From: Kaistia soli DSM 19436
GTDB lineage: Bacteria > Pseudomonadota > Alphaproteobacteria > Rhizobiales > Kaistiaceae
Direction of reading: 5' to 3'
DNA: 64,000 nt
NCBI RefSeq assembly: GCF_900129325.1
Contig: NZ_FQUP01000011.1
Location: 1-64,000, forward strand
This document shows positions 33,736-42,860 of this stretch, one piece after another. The notes under the pieces were generated by a model that was given only the letters and a program-made list of their open reading frames with translations, did not search any database and was not told the DNA's origin. The first letter of the stretch is position 1. Each line of letters opens with the position of its first letter. Position numbers and translations under genes: made by a program.

Positions 33736-36021
33736 TCAGGCGCGCAGCGTTAGGGACGGTGAGGCTTTCATGCGCTCTCCGCTGATGCGGCCGAGCTGGC
33801 GGATTTCCGCCAGGCCGAGCAGATAGGAGACGACAGACTCGCCGCCGCGGTTCTCGTTCGGTCGATCCGGATGGAGCCCATCACGACAGCTGCCTGTATC
33901 GCGATCGACCAGATCAACGCCGAGATCATTGGCGCCGAAGAACCAGTTGAACGCACGCCGCGCGCCACCCCGCCATTCGGGATTGCCGTCGGCACGCCAG
34001 GCGGCGAGGCAGGCCGAGATCGTGGCCGCAGCCTCGAGCGGCTGCTGGTCGAAAGGCCGCGGACGCTTGTCGATATCGCCGAAGCTCTCCGAGCCGACCG
34101 GACGGAATAAGCCGCTCGGCGATGTCTGTTGAGCCATCAGCCAGCGCAGCGTCCTGAGACCAGCGGCGACATAGGCCGGCGTCCCCGTGGCGCGACCAGT
34201 CAGGATCAAAGCCTGCGGCAGGCGGGCGTTGTCATAGGAGAGGCCGGCCTCAAACCATGCGCGCGCTTCTGCTGCCTCATCGGGCACCATCGCCAGGAGA
34301 CGATCGGCAAGACAAACCCTCAGTCGCTCGGCAGCCGGATCATCGACCCCGGTCGCCCCGTAGGCGTCGAGACCCAGAAGCGTGAAGGCCCAGGCCCGCG
34401 GCGAGCCGAATGCCTCCACGACAGGCAAGGCCTCGGCGAACAGCGCGGCCGCCCAGCGTCGACGCGAAGCGCTGGCATCGCTTCGGGCTGCCTCGCCGAG
34501 AGCCCAAAGTGTCCGCCCGTGACTGTCTTCCGAACCGCGATCTTCGAGCCAGCGACGATCGAAGCCCATGAAATTGCGAAAGCGTCGGGTATCCGGGTTC
34601 CAGGCGTGCTGGACGAAGGCGGCAAAGCGCGATGTCAGGACCTCGGAGAGCCGCTGCTCACCCGGCGCGTTGAGTGCGCAGGCGACCAGCAGCGCTCGAG
34701 CATTGTCGTCGACGCAATAACCATGCGAGCGATCCGGCACAGAGTGGACGGCATGCTGGAACAGCCCGGTATCGTCGCACATCGCGAGCAAATGTCCGAT
34801 CTGCATCTCGGGCGTGGCCGGCTCGACACGGGGCGCGACGCCTTGATCGGGACGCGTCAGCATCTTCAGCGTCCGGACGCGCCGCGCGCCCTCGAAGGTA
34901 GCGAGATAGCGCTCCGCCGTGCGGTCCCAGACCATGGAGCGGCTACTCGCATAGGCACGCTCGCGCATCGCCCGGCGGCGTTCGGGATCGGTCAAGAGGC
35001 CCGCGATCGCGTCGCCGATTGCCGCGGAATCGCCGAAGGGGACGAGCAGGCCGCGTCCCTCGCCGAGCAACTCGCGCGCGTGCCAATAGGGCGTTGAAAC
35101 GACGGCGCGGCCGAGACCGAAGCTGTAGGCCAGCGTGCCGGACGTCATCTGCGCTTCGTTCAGATAGGGCGTGACATAGACGTCGCACATCGAGATGAAG
35201 CCAAGCAGGGTCGGCTGGTCGACGAACTGATCGAGGAAGACGACGTGGTCCTCGATCCCGAGATTGCGGACCCGCTGCATCAGGCTGTCGCGATAGGCCT
35301 CGCCGCGCTCGCGGACAAGATTCGGATGGGTTGCCCCTAGCACGATATAGACGGCATCAGGCCGGCGCTCGAGGATCGCGGGCATGGCATCGATCATGAT
35401 TTCGATGCCCTTGTTGGGCGAGAGCAGGCCGAAAGTCAGAATCACCGAGCGGCCGCCGAAGCCGAGCCGCGCCTTGGCGCTGTCGGGATCGACATAAGGA
35501 AAATCCGGAATGCCGTGCGGGATCACCTCGATCTTGTCGGCGGGGATACGGTAGACACTGCGCAAGAGATCGCGGCCATTCTCGGCCATGACGACCACCT
35601 TTGACGAGGCGTCGACGATGCTGGCCATGACGCTGCGCTGGATGCCGCTCGGCTCCGCGAGGACGGTATGGAGGGTCGTCACGACTGGCATGGCCAGACG
35701 GGACAGAAGCGCCAGGATGTGGCTGCCACCCTCCCCGCCGAAGATGCCGAACTCGTGCTGCAGCGAGACGAGATCGACGCCCTTGGCGTTCAGAAAGCCA
35801 GCGGCGCGCTCATATTCCTCAACCTCGCGATCATTGATCTCCAGACCGACCGTCGCCGGGTAGTCATAGGAATGGCCGTGATCGGTCATCGCCACTATGA
35901 CGGTCTCCATGCTGGGCGCCGATTGCGCGATCGCCTGCTGGAGGTCGGTGGTGAAGGTGGCAATGCCGCAGCGGCGCGGCAACGAGTTGCCGATAAACGC
36001 CAGTCGCTTGATTTGGGTCAT
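33736..36021 (-). CDS. GT4 glycosyltransferase fused to a C-terminal helical (alpha/alpha-toroid-like) domain
   Basis: 761 residues. The first about 385 are a GT-B fold of family GT4: FIGNSLPRRCGIATFTTDLQ, LVSLQHEFGIFGGEGGSHIL, GLLSPNKGIEIMIDAMPAIL, and donor-site TPYLNEAQMTSGTLAYSFGL before the ARELLGEGRGLLVPFGDSAA segment. Residues about 410-750 are a different domain rich in paired helices (YCVDDNARALLVACAL, GFDRRWLEDRGSEDSHGRTL WALGEAA, AWFEAGLSYDNARLPQALIL), resembling six-hairpin glycosidase-type toroids. So transferase and sugar-binding or trimming domain share one chain. It starts 12 bases after the isomerase gene (GAGGAAGG upstream). It likely builds the mannoside that the GH130 protein degrades (inference). 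Confidence 0.87.
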   Translation of the reverse strand: MTQIKRLAFIGNSLPRRCGIATFTTDLQQAIAQSAPSMETVIVAMTDHGHSYDYPATVGLEINDREVEEYERAAGFLNAKGVDLVSLQHEFGIFGGEGGSHILALLSRLAMPVVTTLHTVLAEPSGIQRSVMASIVDASSKVVVMAENGRDLLRSVYRIPADKIEVIPHGIPDFPYVDPDSAKARLGFGGRSVILTFGLLSPNKGIEIMIDAMPAILERRPDAVYIVLGATHPNLVRERGEAYRDSLMQRVRNLGIEDHVVFLDQFVDQPTLLGFISMCDVYVTPYLNEAQMTSGTLAYSFGLGRAVVSTPYWHARELLGEGRGLLVPFGDSAAIGDAIAGLLTDPERRRAMRERAYASSRSMVWDRTAERYLATFEGARRVRTLKMLTRPDQGVAPRVEPATPEMQIGHLLAMCDDTGLFQHAVHSVPDRSHGYCVDDNARALLVACALNAPGEQRLSEVLTSRFAAFVQHAWNPDTRRFRNFMGFDRRWLEDRGSEDSHGRTLWALGEAARSDASASRRRWAAALFAEALPVVEAFGSPRAWAFTLLGLDAYGATGVDDPAAERLRVCLADRLLAMVPDEAAEARAWFEAGLSYDNARLPQALILTGRATGTPAYVAAGLRTLRWLMAQQTSPSGLFRPVGSESFGDIDKRPRPFDQQPLEAAATISACLAAWRADGNPEWRGGARRAFNWFFGANDLGVDLVDRDTGSCRDGLHPDRPNENRGGESVVSYLLGLAEIRQLGRISGERMKASPSLTLRA

Positions 36022-36033
36022 GCTGGGCCTTCC

Positions 36034-36990
36034 TCAGATGGGAACGGCGCGATTGCCGAAGGTGAGATGATGTCGATGACGCGGCCAGCCGGGACCGCGG
36101 CGTCGCCACCGGTGAACCGGTCGTGTCCGGGCGGCCGATATGCTCAGCAAGTCAACCCTCGGGACCGCGCTGCCATAGGCAACAAGCGCACGAACGCCGA
36201 CATGGCCGGATTCGATCGGCGCCTCGCCGCCTTCAAGGAAGAAAGCCCGACCGGCGAATGCATGAAGCGATCCGACGCGGCCGTGACCATCGAGAACCAG
36301 AATCCAGGTCTCGAGGCCAGCTTCAATGTTCCAGTACGTCTCCGGCGGCAGCTGGATCAGCTCGAACACGAAATAAGGACTGACAACCAGGACTGTCCGG
36401 ATCTCGTCGAGTGGATAGGCCGCAGGCGCCTCGGCCGCAGGTCCCCCGTCCGCCACGGCCAGAGCATCATCGATCTGGAGCGTACGGCCACGGCCATAGT
36501 CGAACATGCGGAAAGTCGCGTCGCTGCGCTGCTGAATCTCGGCGACTACAAGCCCGGCACCGATGGCATGGATCGTGCCGGCCGGTACCGAGATTGCGTC
36601 GCCAGAATGGACATCGCGCCAAGCGATCATTTCGGCGAGCGAACCATCCACGATCGCGAGCCGAAGCTCTGCCGCCGTAAGCGATTGCTTGAGCCCAAGG
36701 GCGACCTCTCCGCCCGGCTCCGAGGCGAGCACATACCAGGCTTCTGTCTTCCCGTTTGGAAGCCCGATACGCCGCGCATAGTCATCGTCAGGATGGACTT
36801 GAACCGAGAGGCGCTCGGTGGTGAACAGCACCTTTAGAAGAAGAGCCGGCTCCGGCGAGGCCGGGTCGCGTCGCCGAAACCATATCTCGCCGACGCGCCC
36901 GACTTCGTCGCCGGTCTCGGCCCATGGGCGCAGATCATGCGTGCCCCAGGGCTTCGGCACGAGATCAGTCGAGGCATGTTCAATGATCAC
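36034..36990 (-). CDS. manA: class I mannose-6-phosphate isomerase
   Basis: 318 residues. Zinc and active-site motifs: LSVQVHPDDDYA, GKTEAWYVL, VPAGTIHAIG, and VAEIQQRSDATFRMFDYGR. It interconverts mannose-6-phosphate and fructose-6-phosphate, linking mannose to central metabolism and to GDP-mannose supply. The family normally ends near VAYGSAVPRVDLL; here about 30 more Arg/His-rich residues follow (RPVHRWRRRGPGWPRHRHHL ...), possibly read-through after loss of the old stop. It is the first gene of the mannose cluster, so it may supply or drain the mannose unit handled by the glycosyltransferase and GH130 proteins. Confidence 0.88.
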   Translation of the reverse strand: MIIEHASTDLVPKPWGTHDLRPWAETGDEVGRVGEIWFRRRDPASPEPALLLKVLFTTERLSVQVHPDDDYARRIGLPNGKTEAWYVLASEPGGEVALGLKQSLTAAELRLAIVDGSLAEMIAWRDVHSGDAISVPAGTIHAIGAGLVVAEIQQRSDATFRMFDYGRGRTLQIDDALAVADGGPAAEAPAAYPLDEIRTVLVVSPYFVFELIQLPPETYWNIEAGLETWILVLDGHGRVGSLHAFAGRAFFLEGGEAPIESGHVGVRALVAYGSAVPRVDLLSISAARTRPVHRWRRRGPGWPRHRHHLTFGNRAVPI

Positions 36991-37083
36991 GGCCGCCCGT
37001 CCTCATCTTTGATGGTCGGTCGAAGGCGGCCGGCGATCGTGGGTTCCTGTCCGCAGGTCGTTGAAAATCGGACCGTCGGACAG

Positions 37084-37389
37084 TCAACTGCGCCAGAGGC
37101 CGGGCGTTGCCGGCAAGCCGCCGGTCACGTCGATATAAGTCGTGTCGTCGTTGTGCGGCGGCGTCTTGACGAAGCCGAGATCGAGCACGCGACCATCATC
37201 GGTCAGCAGTTGCACATCCTTTCGCCCGGCCAACTGGTTCCAGGTTCCGGCGGGAAAACGGACCTCACCAGTGCCAATAACGCTCTTGGGCTTGCGAAAG
37301 AATCCTTCGATGTCATAGGAGGCACGGACGATCTCCTCGCCGTTGCAGGTGAGCATGCCGCTGCCTGAAATCCGACCGAGATATTGCAT
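37084..37389 (-). CDS. small conserved hypothetical protein
   Basis: 101 residues, AAGGAG upstream of ATG 37389. The sequence is mainly beta (MQYLGRISGSGMLTCNGEEI, ASYDIEGFFRKPKSVIGTGE, KDVQLLTDDGRVLDLGF), compatible with a small barrel. I know relatives only as rhizobial hypothetical proteins. There is no signal or membrane segment. It lies 93 bases upstream of the mannose cluster on the same strand and 99 bases after another small gene; co-transcription is possible but not shown. Confidence 0.65.
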   Translation of the reverse strand: MQYLGRISGSGMLTCNGEEIVRASYDIEGFFRKPKSVIGTGEVRFPAGTWNQLAGRKDVQLLTDDGRVLDLGFVKTPPHNDDTTYIDVTGGLPATPGLWRS

Positions 37390-37488
37390 GATGCGCTCCT
37401 TGGCTTGGCGACAAACGCCATCTCACGCCCGCGAACAATCGCAGGCGCGCATCTGACCTGGCCTTTCGCAGGACACGGTAACTCCGTG

Positions 37489-37749
37489 TTAGCGGTGCTG
37501 GTCGGCCGCCACAGCGGCTTCGAATTCTTCGGCATCTACGCTGACGACCTGCCGGGAGAGCACCGAAAGTTCTAGCGCCGGCAAATGCAGCATGGTGGCT
37601 TTCCGCCGGAAAGCCGTGAAGTTGAGGCCGGAAACGTCCTCCTCGTCGACGACGAGGCGATACGTTCCGGATGGCTGGGCACCTTCGATATCCGACAGAT
37701 GGAACGGACGCGCGAAAAATACGGTCATTTCCCGGCTGCGCATTGTCAT
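37489..37749 (-). CDS. small conserved hypothetical protein
   Basis: At most 86 residues. The core, MTVFFARPFHL then QPSGTYRLVVDEEDVSGLNF TAFRRKATMLHLP, matches a small rhizobial family that I know only as hypothetical (PxGTYxVExDEExIxGLxFxAYRRxAT). In that family the protein tends to begin near MTVFF, so the true start may be 37728 rather than 37749; neither has a clear ribosome site. It lies in the same direction as the next small gene. Function unknown, probably cytoplasmic. Confidence 0.6.
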   Translation of the reverse strand: MTMRSREMTVFFARPFHLSDIEGAQPSGTYRLVVDEEDVSGLNFTAFRRKATMLHLPALELSVLSRQVVSVDAEEFEAAVAADQHR

Positions 37750-38316
37750 CGCCGGATCAACGCTGCTTCGGCATGGCGGGAGGCATCAGGGCGCCCCGCG
37801 TCACCATGCCGGAAATCGTTTGAGCCATCGCGGCCCTCGGCTTCGCAGCCTCGCCATTGGCGGTCTTCTGTACACCGGCGATCACGACCTCCTGAAGCTG
37901 AGCCGAAAGATGGATGCGAGGCGGGCAGGACGGATCGTCGGCCCGACGCTACCGTCTGAGACCGGACCAATGATGCCGAATAGTATTTATTGCTGGGTCG
38001 AATAATCTATGTGGGGCTTCCGCCCAGATTCTACAATGAACTCCTTTCAGCGAGAGAGATATTCCCGGCGATCGTTCCATTTTTTATTTGTCCAGGTCGC
38101 TGCGTTGGAAATCGCTCTACCGGTCACGACCGCAGGCTCCAGCGCCACCCGTCAACGCGGCCTCGTTGCGCAGCCGTTCTCCGCCGCATGCGCGCAAACA
38201 GTTGGCGAGCATTTCAGGCCCGATGAATCGCTGAGCCGTCGGGGCGCCGAATTCAGCGATTCAGCTCTGTCGCGAAAGGAGCTTGTCCTGAGCAAGCTGG
38301 CCCTTTCGACACTGAG
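37750..38316. other. 567-base intergenic region without convincing genes
   Basis: Only short frames without family pattern. An A+T-richer patch around 37980-38085 differs from the surroundings and may hold the promoter of the leftward small genes. One frame contains IGGLLYTGDHDLLKLSRKMD, which looks protein-like but has no start, no ribosome site and stops soon; it may be a gene remnant. Confidence 0.4.
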
Positions 38317-39435
38317 CTAGCGAGCTGATGGGCGGACGGTCAGTGATCCCGTCAAATCTGGCGGAAGGCTCCGCACATGATCGAGGGATACGGAGAGAGG
38401 TGTCGTCTGCTCGGAAAGCTGGGTCAGATCGAACGCCGAGAAATTGAGGGCTCGGTAGTCCCGCACGAAGAACAGCTTGCGGTCGAGGTCCGAAAGACTG
38501 GTCCAGCAGGTGTATTCGGTCGCGTATGGCGTCTCGTCGGACTGCGCGAGGCCCTGCACCTCGAGATGTCCGCCGGCGCCGTCAGGATAGTCAATCGAAG
38601 CGCCACGCGGCCGGTCGAACGTGTTCAGGATGTGGGCAAGAGACTGAACAGCGAGATCGGGTGTCGCGGCCTTCTCGGTGAACTCCGCATAGTAAGCCGC
38701 GCGAACGAAGCGGCCGACCGAGGTGTTCGACGACGGGAGGCCCGCCGTCGCGATGCCGGAATCCGGCTGCACGACCTTTCGTGCGCCGAAGGTTCCGGTC
38801 GAGCGATCGACATTGCTGAGGAAGGTGTAGTTGTCGAGATTCGTCAGGTGCCAATCGAATTTGGGACCGTTTGTCATGACGCCGACGGGGTTGTCGTAGA
38901 CCGTCATCTCGCCACGGTCGAACTCGATGACGATGGAGGCGCCGCCTGCGTCGTGCACGACATAGTGGAACGGCGACTCGACACCGCCGAGGAGGCCGAG
39001 CGGCTGCAACATCACCGGCTGTGCCGAGAGCGCCTCCTTCACTTCCGCCGCGGTCGCAAATTGGCCGAGCGCCCAAAGGCCGAGATCAGAGGCCGAGAGC
39101 ACGGCCTGCGTCATGTCTACAGACTTCTGGGTGCCGCCGGCGTGAGGGTATGAGAGAAGACTGAAGGTCAGCCCCTTGTCGTTCAGCCCTTCGAGTATCT
39201 TGAGGTCAGCGAGGCCGAGGGGCGCCTCCGCCGTCGGCATGCGGTAGGGCATGGTCACGGCGATGAGGGCATGCTTTGCGGTCATTGCGAGCGCCGGATG
39301 TCCGGGAACATCCGAAGTGGTCTCAAAGCCGGCCGGGAAATAGGTCACCTGGTAGGGAAGGTCCGTGGTCAGCTCCAATGTGCGACCGTAATAGGCCTTG
39401 CCGGTGGCGTCCTTGTAGCCGAGCGAGGTGCACAT
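38317..39435 (-). CDS. choloylglycine hydrolase/linear amide C-N hydrolase family protein
   Basis: 372 residues. It begins Met-Cys2-Thr, so removal of Met exposes the N-terminal Cys nucleophile of Ntn hydrolases; there is no signal peptide, unlike the exported Gram-negative members. YYGRTLEL, the internal GVMTNGPKFDWHLTNLDNY and ending motifs fit conjugated bile salt hydrolase/penicillin V acylase. GGGAAGGGACGG before ATG 39435 supports the start. In soil bacteria such enzymes often cleave acyl-homoserine lactones or other fatty amides; the substrate here is unknown. It follows the efflux operon by 30 bases on the opposite transcription end, so it may be part of the same leftward unit. Confidence 0.85.
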   Translation of the reverse strand: MCTSLGYKDATGKAYYGRTLELTTDLPYQVTYFPAGFETTSDVPGHPALAMTAKHALIAVTMPYRMPTAEAPLGLADLKILEGLNDKGLTFSLLSYPHAGGTQKSVDMTQAVLSASDLGLWALGQFATAAEVKEALSAQPVMLQPLGLLGGVESPFHYVVHDAGGASIVIEFDRGEMTVYDNPVGVMTNGPKFDWHLTNLDNYTFLSNVDRSTGTFGARKVVQPDSGIATAGLPSSNTSVGRFVRAAYYAEFTEKAATPDLAVQSLAHILNTFDRPRGASIDYPDGAGGHLEVQGLAQSDETPYATEYTCWTSLSDLDRKLFFVRDYRALNFSAFDLTQLSEQTTPLSVSLDHVRSLPPDLTGSLTVRPSAR

Positions 39436-39465
39436 TGCCGTCCCTTCCCTGTTGTTGCCGATAGA

Positions 39466-40977
39466 CTAGCGCGCAGTCGCGACATCGGTCGACGTCATCG
39501 CGCCGAGCACGAAAGCAAGATTGGCAGCTGCGACCAGCGTGGCGGTATAGGCGTCGATTTCCGAGAGTCGCGCCGTCATCAGGCCGCTGTCGGCTGCCGT
39601 CGCGGCGGTGATGTCACCGACACCGGCCCGATAGGCCTCGAAGGCCGCATCATAGGTGACGCCCGCCGCGCGGGTCAGGGCCGCCGCCGCCCGATAGGAT
39701 GCAAGCGCCGAGCGCAAGGCATCGGCGCTGACGACGATCTCGCGAGCCGCGGTATCGCGTGTCTTCTGGAACGTCGCGGCGCTTGCCGCGGCGAGTGACT
39801 TCGCGCTTTCGAGCTGCGCCTTTCTGAGGCCGCCATCGAAGATCGGCATGGTGGCGCCGATGACCACGCCCGTCGATGAAGCCTGTTGGCCAATGGTCGG
39901 AAGGCCGCTCGCGCTGAGGTCGTTGTTACCGCCGGCTGCGATCGCCCCCATATAGACCTTGGGCAGAAACTCCGCCTGCGCTGCCGCTATGCCGGCCTCG
40001 CTCGCCTTCATCGCCGAGTAGCTGGCGAGCACGTCGGGGCGCTGTGCGAGCGCCGTCCTGATCACGTCCTCGGTCGGACGGCCGATGTCGCCGGGAAGCT
40101 GGCGGCCTGTCGGCTGGCGCACCTTGATCACCGTCATCGGCGAGATGCCGACGGCGGCGAGCAGAGCCTGGTAAGCGTCCTTCTCCGCGCCCTCGGCCTG
40201 GACATGCCCGAAGCGGGCCTGCGCGACGGCCTGCCGCGCCTGCGCCAGTTCCACCGTCGTGCCGATACCCTTGTCGACCCGGGCCTGCGCCGCCGCTTCG
40301 ATCTTGCCGCTGTTGTCGAGATTGCGCGCCGTTATCGTGACACGGCTGCGTGCTGCGCCATACAGCAGATAGGTTCGCGTGACGTCGTAGATGATCTTCT
40401 GGTGCGCGCCGTTGAACAGCACATTGGCAGCGTCGGCATTGAGCTTGGCCGCCTTGTGCAGGGCGCCGCGTTGGCCGAAATCGAACAACAGCCATTGCAG
40501 GGCGATCTGCGGCGACACGCCCTCAACCGTTGTCGTTACTGAATCCTGCTCACCGACCGGCACCTGCAGGGGCTGCGACACCTGCTGGCGGCCCGCAATG
40601 ACCATAGCCGCCACAAACGGGCGATAGGTCGCCTCGACCATGCCGGCGGCCAGCGCCGCCTGCCGCGCCTGCTGCCAGGCGAGGCGCGTCAGCGGATTCT
40701 CGTTCTGCGCGATGTCGATGAGCTCTGGGAGATCATAGATCTTGTCCGCAGAGATGCCGGGGGTCGGCTGAAGCACCGCAACCTCCGGCCGCGGTGCGAC
40801 CCCGTAGCCGGCCGCGGCCACGTCCGAACCGCCGCTCGCCGGCGGCTTCCAGGGCTTTGCCGGATCGGACGGCGCCTCTGCGAGCATGTGCGCGGTGCAG
40901 CCCGAAAGCGCCACTGCGAAGGTCATGACGACGGAGAGGGCCGAACGAAGCCGCCGCCGGGACGCGCAATCCGTCAT
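39466..40977 (-). CDS. mdtP: outer-membrane efflux lipoprotein of an MdtNOP-type system
   Basis: 503 residues. A lipoprotein signal (VVMTFAVALSGC) is followed by the TolC/OMF architecture: two long repeats of paired coiled-coil helices, for example LTRLAWQQARQAALAAGMVE, GTTVELAQARQAVAQARFGH, and RKAQLESAKSLAAASAATFQ. It forms the trimeric outer-membrane exit duct. Its ATG overlaps the stop of the FUSC gene (ATGA), the tightest form of coupling. The gene order ytcA, HlyD-type, FUSC, OMF is that of Escherichia coli ytcA-mdtNOP. The symbol is given by this synteny and type, not by verified orthology. Confidence 0.85.
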   Translation of the reverse strand: MTDCASRRRLRSALSVVMTFAVALSGCTAHMLAEAPSDPAKPWKPPASGGSDVAAAGYGVAPRPEVAVLQPTPGISADKIYDLPELIDIAQNENPLTRLAWQQARQAALAAGMVEATYRPFVAAMVIAGRQQVSQPLQVPVGEQDSVTTTVEGVSPQIALQWLLFDFGQRGALHKAAKLNADAANVLFNGAHQKIIYDVTRTYLLYGAARSRVTITARNLDNSGKIEAAAQARVDKGIGTTVELAQARQAVAQARFGHVQAEGAEKDAYQALLAAVGISPMTVIKVRQPTGRQLPGDIGRPTEDVIRTALAQRPDVLASYSAMKASEAGIAAAQAEFLPKVYMGAIAAGGNNDLSASGLPTIGQQASSTGVVIGATMPIFDGGLRKAQLESAKSLAAASAATFQKTRDTAAREIVVSADALRSALASYRAAAALTRAAGVTYDAAFEAYRAGVGDITAATAADSGLMTARLSEIDAYTATLVAAANLAFVLGAMTSTDVATAR

Positions 40978-42860
40978 GCGACACCCGCCGAGAGGGCTTC
41001 GATCCGGTCGAGCCGTGCCGCGAAGGCGCCATCGGCCTGTGTCGGGCGCGGCGTCGCAGACACGAGGCCGGGCGCCTTGGCCAACCTGCCGGCGAGCGCC
41101 GATAGACGGGCGGCGGCATTGTCCGCCGGCTCCGACCCGAACATGATCTCCGGCAGCAGCCCCCTCGCTTCTTCGACCAGTTGGACGGCGTTGGCGATCC
41201 GGTCCGGGGATGGCCGCCGCGTGGCCGGTTCGAAGGGCAGCAGCGCCAGTTGCTCCCGCGCCTCTGCAGCTTCGGTGGAGACGATCTCGGCCTCGGCGAG
41301 CAACGCGCTGCGCGACGCCGGGTCACGGGCAGCCAGCCGGGCGAGCGCTGAGAAGACCCGCGCCAGCCGCTCGCGCGCCTCGTCGGCGGCGCTCTTCGAC
41401 CAGAGACCCGTGAAATAGAGATAGACGACCAGATTGCCCAGAAGGATGCCGATGACGCGGTCGCGCCCCGACTCCATGCTGAGGTCTGGTCCAAAGCCGT
41501 TCAGGACCGTCAGCAGAAAGGCGAGGCCGATCTGGACGCCGGCATAGGAGATCCGCTCGCTACCCGTTGAAACCCAGGCCGCAGGCAGGATGGCGAAGAA
41601 CACCAGCACCATCAGGCCGCCGACCGATTCGAGATGCGGAATGACGAAGAGGATCGTCAGGAAGCCCATTGCAGCGCCAACCAGACAGCCGGCGATGCGC
41701 AGCGCGAGCTTGTGGATCGTCTCCCCAGTCGTGCCCAATGCAGCGACGAAACAGGTCACCATCGCGGTGCTGATACCTGGCCAGTCGACAAGCGAATAGA
41801 TGAGGTAGCAGGTCATCGCCGCCGCCGCCGTCTTCAGTGCGTAGCGCTGATAGTCGGGATTGGTTAAGGCGTCGCGGGCGAAGAACGGAGCAGCCGCGGG
41901 CCGGGCATCGGTGCCGCCATCGCCACGCGCCAACCCGTTGAGCAACACCTCGATCATGCGCGCAATCGGCGCCTCGCCGGCGATGGGTTCGACGGTGGCG
42001 GGACGGTCGCCGGAGCGGACCGTCGCTGCGGCGGCACGGCATCGCACCGCCAGACGCGTCCGAGTCGCCGCCGCCGTGTCACCAGGAAGTGCAGCGACCG
42101 CGGCCAGCAGGCGATAGCTGTTCATCGCCGCTCCGGCGAGCCAGGCCACCGTCTGACGCGGTGCGGTGTGGAAGAGCGTCGCGAGTTGCACCCGCTTGCT
42201 GACCTCGGCATTGCCTTCGGCCAGTTCCTCGTCGAGGCCCTCGCCTCGCCCTTCCAGCGCCGCCGCCGCGGCCAGAAGGCGACGCTCGACCATCGCCCGC
42301 AGCAGGCGGTGGGGCGAGGTTCCGAGCACGAGATTGAAGACGATCATCATGGCCATCGGAACGCAGGCCATCTGCCAAGCATAGAGCAGCCCTCGCGTCA
42401 CGATCTCGCCGGCGGGAATGCGGTCAACCAGCGACAGGATGTAGACGATGACGAGGCCGACGATCGAACCCTGCTCGCCAAGCTGTGAGGCTGCGCCCAG
42501 GAAGACGAACAGAAACGCCATCGAAGCCATGATGACGAGCCGCACCAACGCCGATTCCGCCGAGAATTGGATGAGGGGCGCCATCGCAACGACGACAATG
42601 CTGGCGAGCACGATGATGCCAATTGCCTGCGCCACGCATTCCGCGCCATTCGGGCGGGCCAGGAAGATGATGAGATAACAACCGATCGCCGATTCCGGGA
42701 TCCGGTAGAGCATCGCGACGCCGGCCACGAGCGCCACCAGCAGCGCCACCCGCCAGGTCATCGCGGAACGGCCCGGCTGTGGCAGGAGGTCGTCGAGCAC
42801 CTGGCGTCCGATCGCGCCCCAGCCTACCGCATGCAAGGTGGGCTCAGCAGCCAGCGTCAT
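40974..42860 (-). CDS. mdtO: FUSC-family inner-membrane transporter (MdtO/AaeB-like)
   Basis: 628 residues. Two sets of about five transmembrane helices (starting LLVALVAGVAMLYRIPESAI and MTCYLIYSLVDWPGISTAMV) separated by a large cytoplasmic loop, and a C-terminal soluble domain of helices. The segment MTCYLIYSLVDWPGISTAMV and the GCLVGAAMGF pattern are typical of fusaric acid resistance/aromatic acid exporter proteins. It drives export of hydrophobic or aromatic acids together with the membrane-fusion and outer-membrane proteins encoded beside it. It overlaps both neighbours, by 17 and 4 bases. Confidence 0.88.
   Translation of the reverse strand: MTLAAEPTLHAVGWGAIGRQVLDDLLPQPGRSAMTWRVALLVALVAGVAMLYRIPESAIGCYLIIFLARPNGAECVAQAIGIIVLASIVVVAMAPLIQFSAESALVRLVIMASMAFLFVFLGAASQLGEQGSIVGLVIVYILSLVDRIPAGEIVTRGLLYAWQMACVPMAMMIVFNLVLGTSPHRLLRAMVERRLLAAAAALEGRGEGLDEELAEGNAEVSKRVQLATLFHTAPRQTVAWLAGAAMNSYRLLAAVAALPGDTAAATRTRLAVRCRAAAATVRSGDRPATVEPIAGEAPIARMIEVLLNGLARGDGGTDARPAAAPFFARDALTNPDYQRYALKTAAAAMTCYLIYSLVDWPGISTAMVTCFVAALGTTGETIHKLALRIAGCLVGAAMGFLTILFVIPHLESVGGLMVLVFFAILPAAWVSTGSERISYAGVQIGLAFLLTVLNGFGPDLSMESGRDRVIGILLGNLVVYLYFTGLWSKSAADEARERLARVFSALARLAARDPASRSALLAEAEIVSTEAAEAREQLALLPFEPATRRPSPDRIANAVQLVEEARGLLPEIMFGSEPADNAAARLSALAGRLAKAPGLVSATPRPTQADGAFAARLDRIEALSAGVA

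Noticed and set aside
37860-38005. Protein-like piece IGGLLYTGDHDLLKLSRKMD
   Set aside because: No start codon with ribosome site and an early stop; too short to call even a pseudogene.
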